Assembly: GCF_019097595.1 (NCBI RefSeq)
Contig: NC_080726.1
Coordinates: 15,413,705-15,477,704 of the forward strand
Direction of reading: 5' to 3'
Origin: Hemibagrus wyckioides
Lineage: Eukaryota; Chordata; Actinopteri; Siluriformes; Bagridae
Length of the DNA stretch: 64,000 nt
How positions within the stretch are numbered: the stretch's first letter is position 1; the number at the start of each line of letters is the position of its first letter. The notes under the pieces are model-generated. The model searched no databases, was not told where the DNA came from, and saw only the letters and a program-made list of their open reading frames with translations. Position numbers and translations under genes: made by a program. This document shows positions 63,101 through 64,000 of this stretch, one piece after another.

Positions 63101-64000
63101 GTACTTTTGTATCTCTGTATATTTATTAAAATCATTTTCCAACACTAATTAAGTGAAGTAAACATGTATTGAACCGTTTCAAAATGATTACATTATCTCA
63201 GGCAACTCACTTTTAGGAGGTTTATTTACTGACACTTCCAAACATGAGTAACATGGTTAAAAGTTACTTAGTTAAGTTGATTTTTCTTATCATAGAATTT
63301 GCAAATACACAAATGTACTTACCTAGCATCCATGCTAAAGGAATTCCTTCTTATTTGATGCAAAAAAAATCACCCCAGCCTCTAATGTTGCTGGCACATC
63401 AGAATAAAAACAAAAATCTGGATGGGCCCGTGTTCATACATGAATAAATGAATTACATTAACTAGGTTTAAACAAGCGTGTAGCTGTTTCAGGAATGATA
63501 TCATACCTGGCGTACAAGCTGGGCAGATGGTGTTGTATCTCACAGCACAAAAAGAATACTCAGGTGGAAAGACCCTAGAATGAAATCACAGTTGGGCTGA
63601 GACTGATGTTGTCCTGTTTTTCCTGCCATGCATCTGTTGCTAAACTACATAATGGTCAATATGCATTTTTTAGAGGAATACTAACTACTAAATTCTACAT
63701 CTGGTTCTACATTATGCCTCACACACACATCAGTAAAAAAAAAGGTGCATGTGCCACAATTTGTTGTTAGGCCACTTATGAAATCTTAACTAATTTGTAA
63801 TATTGACCATTTCTATGGTCAATGATCAGGTTTCTGTGTGAGCTGCACATTCTCTTTAAAGCAAAATGGGCATTCTGCTTTTCCAAAGTTGTTACAGAAA
63901 ATATCATGTATAGTGAAAACCTTCCAAAGTAATTCCAAACAAAAGCATTTTACTTGTGGTCTCAGACTTTTGGATTCACTGCATGTTCATATGTCTGGAA

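Larger units (their letters stand above)
57251..64000. other. Region downstream of tapbpl; no gene recognised
   Basis: After the tapbpl 3' UTR I see an AC run (59290-59320), an interspersed-repeat tail (59918-60185) and otherwise unique-looking AT-rich sequence. Short open frames on both strands lack domains or matching splice sites. It could be intergenic or intron of a gene beyond the window. Confidence 0.6.

Overview
The window is vertebrate nuclear DNA, almost certainly from a teleost fish. Genes are split by GT-AG introns, the sequence is AT-rich and full of microsatellites, and several Tc1/mariner-derived elements and SINE/LINE-like fragments resemble those of otophysan fish such as catfish, carps and characins. 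Assignment to a catfish-like lineage is inference. No bacterial, organellar or viral genes, CRISPR arrays or recognisable RNA genes were seen.

Layout. (1) About 1-37.6 kb, plus strand: the 3' two thirds of a seizure-related 6 gene (sez6), from sushi domain 1 through CUB2, sushi2, CUB3, sushi3-5, the transmembrane exon and a short cytoplasmic tail with alternative ends. The start of the gene, including CUB1, lies upstream of the window. Its introns hold a 2.64-kb foldback element flanked by 6-bp direct repeats, an 840-bp trinucleotide tract, a probable solo LTR and several interspersed-repeat fragments. (2) 37.6-42.2 kb: intergenic, with two adjacent non-autonomous Tc1-like elements and other repeats. 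(3) 42.2-44.7 kb, plus strand: complete five-exon short-chain dehydrogenase gene dhrs13. (4) 46.3-50.9 kb, minus strand: complete two-exon gemin4 (SMN-complex subunit), with a palindromic Tc1-derived insertion in its only intron. (5) 51.4-57.3 kb, plus strand: complete tapasin-family gene, best matching tapasin-related protein (tapbpl/TAPBPR), in head-to-head arrangement with gemin4. It has a composite ETS/IRF and ISRE-like motif just upstream and a KKxx ER-retrieval ending. (6) 57.3-64 kb: no gene recognised.

The genes do not form one pathway. SEZ6 is a neuronal surface protein, DHRS13 an SDR enzyme, GEMIN4 acts in snRNP assembly, and the tapasin-family protein acts in MHC class I peptide loading. 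SEZ6 and DHRS13 lie close together at human 17q11.2 and GEMIN4 lies on 17p, so much of the block is conserved vertebrate synteny; the tapasin-family neighbour is not part of it. The most distinctive structures are the foldback element, the inverted Tc1 derivatives around gemin4/tapbpl, the shared immune-type promoter, and the alternative C-termini of sez6 and the tapasin-family gene. All exon borders were read by eye from splice signals and protein similarity recalled from memory, not from alignments.
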